Shown here: positions 60,453 to 64,000 of the stretch, piece by piece | Layout: each line of letters starts with the position of its first letter | How positions within the stretch are numbered: the first letter of the stretch is position 1 | Origin: an uncultured Clostridium sp. | Lineage (GTDB): Bacteria; Bacillota; Clostridia; Clostridiales; Clostridiaceae | Length of the DNA: 64,000 nucleotides | Direction: 5' to 3' | Assembly (NCBI RefSeq): GCF_934754925.1 | Contig: NZ_CAKVJA010000001.1 | Span: 186,001-250,000 of the forward strand | The notes under the pieces: generated by a model | The model's database searches: none | Told to the model about the DNA's origin: nothing | The model's input: the letters and a program-made list of their open reading frames with translations, nothing else | Translations under genes and position numbers: made by a program

Positions 60453-61655
60453 TTAAATTAAGTTTTTAGTTTTAAATATTTCTAAACTTCTATCTAATAT
60501 TCCAGTTAAAAAGGCTAATACTATTCCATAATTAGTAATCGGAATCTCTTCCTTTCTACAAAAATTAATTCTATTTAATATTGTTTTTCTATTTATCATG
60601 CATCCACCACAATGAATAATTAAATCATAATCTTTAATATTTTCAGGAAAATCATGACCAACTATAAAATCATAGTTAAGCTCTGCCCCTACATATTTAT
60701 TTAAAAGTTTAGGTATCTTTACTCTTCCGATATCTTCATGAGAAACATTATGGGTACAACTTTCTGATATTAATATTTTAGAATCTTTATTTAACGAATC
60801 AATCTTTCTTACTCCATCAACAAAAGATTTTAAATCTCCCTTATGATTAGCAAAAAGAATTGAAAATCCTGTTAACTTTATATTTTCAGGCACTATCTTA
60901 CTTACTTTTTTAAAAGCTTGTGAATCTGTAACTACTAAATCTACATCTTTTATATCTTGTAAGGCTGAAGTAAGTTCTGTATCTCTAACTATATATATCT
61001 TAATTCCATTATCTAAACAATCTCGTATACATTGTACTTGTGGAAGTATTATTCTACCTTTTGGAGCTTCTGAATCTATCGGTACTACTAATATAACTTT
61101 TCCACCATAAGGAACTAAATTTCCTATTATAGGAATTTCATTTTCAGAATTTTGTAACTTACTAATAAGTTCATTTTTTAACTTATCTATACCTTCTTTT
61201 GTGTAAGTAGAAACAAAAATTGCTTCTGTATATTTTTCTTTTATTTGGTCTAACTTATCTTTTTCTATATCTTCTATTTTGTTTATAACTAATAAATAAG
61301 GTATATTATATTTTTTAAATTCTAATTTTATTTCTTCATAATCATTAGAATCTATGTTATTTACATCCATTACATATAAGGCAAAATCTGTCCTCTTCAT
61401 CATATCCATTGTTCTTTTTATTCTAAGTTTACCTACTTCACTTTTATCATCAAGCCCTGCTGTATCTATAAATAAAACTGGGCCTAGTGGTATAAGCTCC
61501 ATGGCCTTTAAAACTGGATCTGTTGTAGTTCCTGCAACTTCTGATACAATTGCAATTTCTTGACCACAAATACTATTAACTAATGATGATTTTCCTGCAT
61601 TTGTTTTTCCGAATATTGCTATATGCTTTCTATTAGCATTTGGTGTACTATTCAT
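60453..61655 (-). CDS. hydF: [FeFe]-hydrogenase maturation GTPase HydF
   Basis: Scaffold GTPase of 400 aa that receives the 2Fe subcluster precursor and passes it to apo-hydrogenase. The GTPase domain has FGKTNAGKSSLVN (P-loop), FIDTAGLDDKS and VINKIED. The C-terminal cluster domain keeps the CTHNVSHED Cys-x-His and the HCGGC motif near residue 350, which bind a [4Fe-4S] cluster. Last gene after hydE and hydG, 10 bp from hydG. Confidence 0.95.
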   Translation of the reverse strand: MNSTPNANRKHIAIFGKTNAGKSSLVNSICGQEIAIVSEVAGTTTDPVLKAMELIPLGPVLFIDTAGLDDKSEVGKLRIKRTMDMMKRTDFALYVMDVNNIDSNDYEEIKLEFKKYNIPYLLVINKIEDIEKDKLDQIKEKYTEAIFVSTYTKEGIDKLKNELISKLQNSENEIPIIGNLVPYGGKVILVVPIDSEAPKGRIILPQVQCIRDCLDNGIKIYIVRDTELTSALQDIKDVDLVVTDSQAFKKVSKIVPENIKLTGFSILFANHKGDLKSFVDGVRKIDSLNKDSKILISESCTHNVSHEDIGRVKIPKLLNKYVGAELNYDFIVGHDFPENIKDYDLIIHCGGCMINRKTILNRINFCRKEEIPITNYGIVLAFLTGILDRSLEIFKTKNLI

Positions 61656-61664
61656 TTAGACCTC

Positions 61665-63041
61665 CTAAATATAAATATCTCTTTCCCCTGATTTTAATTT
61701 AATTATTCCATCATTAATGAATTTTCTTATAGCTTCATTATTTATTTTTTCAGCTTCTTTCATTACTAATTTCTCTGCCTTTTTACATGTACTTTCATCA
61801 CCATAATCCAACGCATATTCCATTAAAGTCATCAATGCATTTGGCTCACACATTTTTTGAATTTCTCCAGTTTTTGCAAGGCCCATAAAGGTCTCTCCTG
61901 TTCTTCCTTTTCTGTAACATGCTGTACAATAGCTAGGTATATATCCCTCATCCAATAACCAGTTTAAAACTTCTATTGGCGTTCTTTCATCTGATGTTTT
62001 AAACTGTTCTACGGTCTTTCCTTCTTCTCTTTGTTTATATCCGCCTACACCTGTTGAAGAACCAGAGCTTACTTGAGTTACTCCAAATTTCAGTGCTTCT
62101 CTTCTCATTTCTTCATCTTCTCTTGTAGACATAATTATTCCTGTAAAAGGAACTGCAATTCTAATTATAGCAACTACCTTTTTAAACATTTCATCACTTA
62201 AAAGATTAGGGAAATTTCCTAAAGTAACTCCTTCAGCTTCTCTAAGTCTTGGAACTGATATAGTGTGAAAACCTACTCCAAATTCTTTTTCAAGATGCTC
62301 ATTGTGCATCATTAATGATAAAACTTCAAATTTGGGGTCTGATAGGCCAAATAATACTCCTCCACCAACATCTTCAATTCCAGCTTCCATTGCTCTATCA
62401 AAAGCATTTAAATGATATTCATAGCTAGATTTTAATGAATTAGGATGCATTACATCATAAGTTGGTTTATGATATGTTTCTTGAAATAAAATATAGGTCC
62501 CTATATTTGCCTCTTTAAGTTTTTTATAATTTTCAACTGTAGTTGCTGCAATATTTACATTAACCCTTCTTATATTTCCATTTTCGTTTTGAGTTTTATA
62601 AATCGTGTCTAAACTTTCTAAAACATATTCTATTGGAGCATTTACTGGATCTTCACCAAGTTCTAATGCTAGCCTCTTATGTCCCATCTTTTCTAATATC
62701 TTAACTTCTTCTTTTATTTCACCTTGAGTTAACTTTCTTCTATTGAAGCTATTACATTTTTTATAACCACAATAAACACAATTGTTAACACAATAATCAC
62801 TTATATATAATGGTGCAAATAAAACTACTCTTTTTCCATAAATAGATTTTTTTATTTCTCCAGCAACTTTAAACATTTCTTCTTCTAATTCTTTATCTTC
62901 TAATTGAAGTAATGCTGCAATATCTTTATGAGAAATTCCCTTCTTTTCTCTTGCCTTTTCTAAAATGCTTAATATATCCTCTCTAGTTGCCTTCTTTCCT
63001 TCCTCTAATAATTTATATACCTCTTCATGATTGATATCCAT
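61665..63041 (-). CDS. hydG: [FeFe]-hydrogenase maturase HydG
   Basis: Radical SAM tyrosine lyase of 458 aa producing the CO and cyanide ligands of the H-cluster. The N-terminal [4Fe-4S] motif CVNNCVYCGYKKCN is intact, and the C-terminal auxiliary cluster site appears as CTACYRKGRTGETFMGL followed by a later Cys (QKMCEPN). LALELGEDPVNAPIEYVLE fits HydG. Lies 20 bp after hydE and 10 bp before hydF. Confidence 0.96.
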   Translation of the reverse strand: MDINHEEVYKLLEEGKKATREDILSILEKAREKKGISHKDIAALLQLEDKELEEEMFKVAGEIKKSIYGKRVVLFAPLYISDYCVNNCVYCGYKKCNSFNRRKLTQGEIKEEVKILEKMGHKRLALELGEDPVNAPIEYVLESLDTIYKTQNENGNIRRVNVNIAATTVENYKKLKEANIGTYILFQETYHKPTYDVMHPNSLKSSYEYHLNAFDRAMEAGIEDVGGGVLFGLSDPKFEVLSLMMHNEHLEKEFGVGFHTISVPRLREAEGVTLGNFPNLLSDEMFKKVVAIIRIAVPFTGIIMSTREDEEMRREALKFGVTQVSSGSSTGVGGYKQREEGKTVEQFKTSDERTPIEVLNWLLDEGYIPSYCTACYRKGRTGETFMGLAKTGEIQKMCEPNALMTLMEYALDYGDESTCKKAEKLVMKEAEKINNEAIRKFINDGIIKLKSGERDIYI

Positions 63042-63061
63042 AAATCTTCTACACTTCCTTA

Positions 63062-64000
63062 TTAATTTATTAAAACAATATTATCTAATTTAACTCCATT
63101 ATTTTTGTTATCAACTAATTTACTATTTATATTTTCTTTTTCAGTATTACTTAATGCTAAGCTATCTCCACGTGTAATCTCTAAGTTAAATCCTGCAGCA
63201 TTAATTCTTCTTTCAATACAAACCCTACATTCTGCAGCTTCATCACCAGTACATATTTTCCCATCATATAATGAATACTTTTCTCTAACATTAGTTGGTG
63301 AAAGATTTGGCATTACAACATTGGCACCAGCTTTAAGACCTTTTTCACGACCAAGTGGATCAACACTTCCAAGAGCTGTAGTTGCTGGTAATAAAATTTT
63401 AGGCAACATTAATCTAACTAAAGCTAGCATAGTTATAGTTTTCTCTAGAGTTCCACCTTTTTCATTAGCAAGTGGCGTATCCTTATGTGGAATAAATGGA
63501 CCAATTCCACACATATGTGGATTTAATTCTTTTAAGAATATTAAATCATCTATTAAGTTTTTATTACTTTGATTAGGTAAGCCTACCATAAAACCAGCCC
63601 CTACTTGATATCCTATTTCTTTTAAGTTTTTAAGACACTGTATTCTATTTTCAAAACTTCCATTTGGATGTAATGATTCATACAAATCCTTACTAGCAGT
63701 TTCATGCCTTAATAAATATCTATCAGCACCTGCATTAAACATCATCTTATATGATTTATATGAACGCTCACCTAAAGATAAGGTTATTGCATTGCCAGGA
63801 TATTTTTCTTTTATCTTTTTTATAATTTCAACCATTTTTTCATCCGTAAAGTATGAATCTTCACCCCCTTGTAATACGTATGTCTTATATCCTAGTTTAT
63901 CTCCTATATCTGCACACTCTAGAATTTCATCTATACTAAGCCTATACCTATCAGCTTTATGGTTAGATTTTCTTATTCCACAATATTTACAATCTCTTAT
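63062..64000 (-). CDS. hydE: [FeFe]-hydrogenase maturase HydE, 5' end beyond the right edge
   Basis: Radical SAM enzyme that helps build the dithiomethylamine bridge of the H-cluster. The frame stays open to the window edge, giving 313 codons. An internal ATG at 63833-63835 is not the start: upstream the frame encodes DCKYCGIRKSN, the end of the radical SAM Cys motif, and YVLQGGEDSYF. Downstream are RHETASKDLYESLHP, GAGFMVGLP and ANVVMPNLSPTNVREKYSLYD. The first part of the Cys motif is cut off. First gene of hydE-hydG-hydF as far as visible. Confidence 0.94.
   Translation of the reverse strand: MRDCKYCGIRKSNHKADRYRLSIDEILECADIGDKLGYKTYVLQGGEDSYFTDEKMVEIIKKIKEKYPGNAITLSLGERSYKSYKMMFNAGADRYLLRHETASKDLYESLHPNGSFENRIQCLKNLKEIGYQVGAGFMVGLPNQSNKNLIDDLIFLKELNPHMCGIGPFIPHKDTPLANEKGGTLEKTITMLALVRLMLPKILLPATTALGSVDPLGREKGLKAGANVVMPNLSPTNVREKYSLYDGKICTGDEAAECRVCIERRINAAGFNLEITRGDSLALSNTEKENINSKLVDNKNNGVKLDNIVLIN

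Noticed and set aside
63105..63572. Open frame of 155 codons on the plus strand
   Set aside because: Antisense to hydE, whose frame is open and carries radical SAM motifs.
1..64000. CRISPR arrays, tRNA or rRNA genes, insertion sequences, prophage
   Set aside because: No regularly spaced repeats, cloverleaf-type genes, transposase or phage structural genes were seen on either strand by eye. A tRNAscan and repeat search would settle small ones.

Overview
The window reads as chromosomal DNA of a low-GC, anaerobic, Gram-positive bacterium of the Clostridium sensu stricto type. The basis is very AT-rich intergenic DNA, strong AGGAGG-type ribosome binding sites, a T-box leader, a CIRCE operator, a FabK-type fatty acid synthesis operon, and a set of [FeFe]-hydrogenase maturation genes. 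No rRNA, tRNA, insertion sequence, prophage or CRISPR array was seen. Most genes lie on the minus strand. Species cannot be fixed from the sequence alone.

Layout, left to right. 1-2188: 5' part of a type I pullulanase that runs off the left edge. 2.4-6.2 kb: small genes, a tryptophan transporter behind a tryptophan (UGG) T-box, a type 1 IPP isomerase, a tail-anchored acidic protein and a TPR protein. 6.3-10.5 kb: SNF2 ATPase, drug/metabolite exporter and a DUF1292 protein. 10.7-12.9 kb: a polar amino acid ABC transporter (ATPase, permease, lipoprotein). 13.1-20.9 kb: HEAT-like protein, TudS/DUF523 protein, MutS2, small membrane protein, U32 peptidase and an unusually long ZapA. 21.0-27.5 kb: radical SAM protein, two hypotheticals, HtpG under CIRCE, a GH13 enzyme and a monofunctional glycosyltransferase. 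27.8-37.0 kb: the complete type II fatty acid operon, fabH-acpP-fabK-fabD-fabG-fabF-accB-fabZ-accC-accD-accA, facing a divergent nitronate monooxygenase-like gene. 38.5-45.5 kb: CarD, GreA, a MATE/MarR pair, lipoprotein, DusA-like protein and a HAD phosphatase/DeoR pair. 45.6-63 kb: mixed metabolic and peptidase genes (flavin oxidoreductase, aldo/keto reductase, K+/H+ antiporter, SelO, M42 and M14 peptidases, PuuD-like amidotransferase, OppA). 60.5-64 kb: hydE-hydG-hydF, with hydE running off the right edge.

Regulation is the most informative layer. The fatty acid operon and the divergent monooxygenase share three TTTGATnATCAAA palindromes of the FabT type, two of them at predicted transcription starts, although no FabT gene is present here. 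carD has a very short leader that can fold either into a terminator or into a competing hairpin. An unknown gene at 2426-2839 carries two identical TTTTGCAAAA sites exactly 21 bp apart. The M14 peptidase appears to start at an AUA codon. No large unknown multi-gene system was found; the novelty candidates are these small regulatory and gene-structure oddities.
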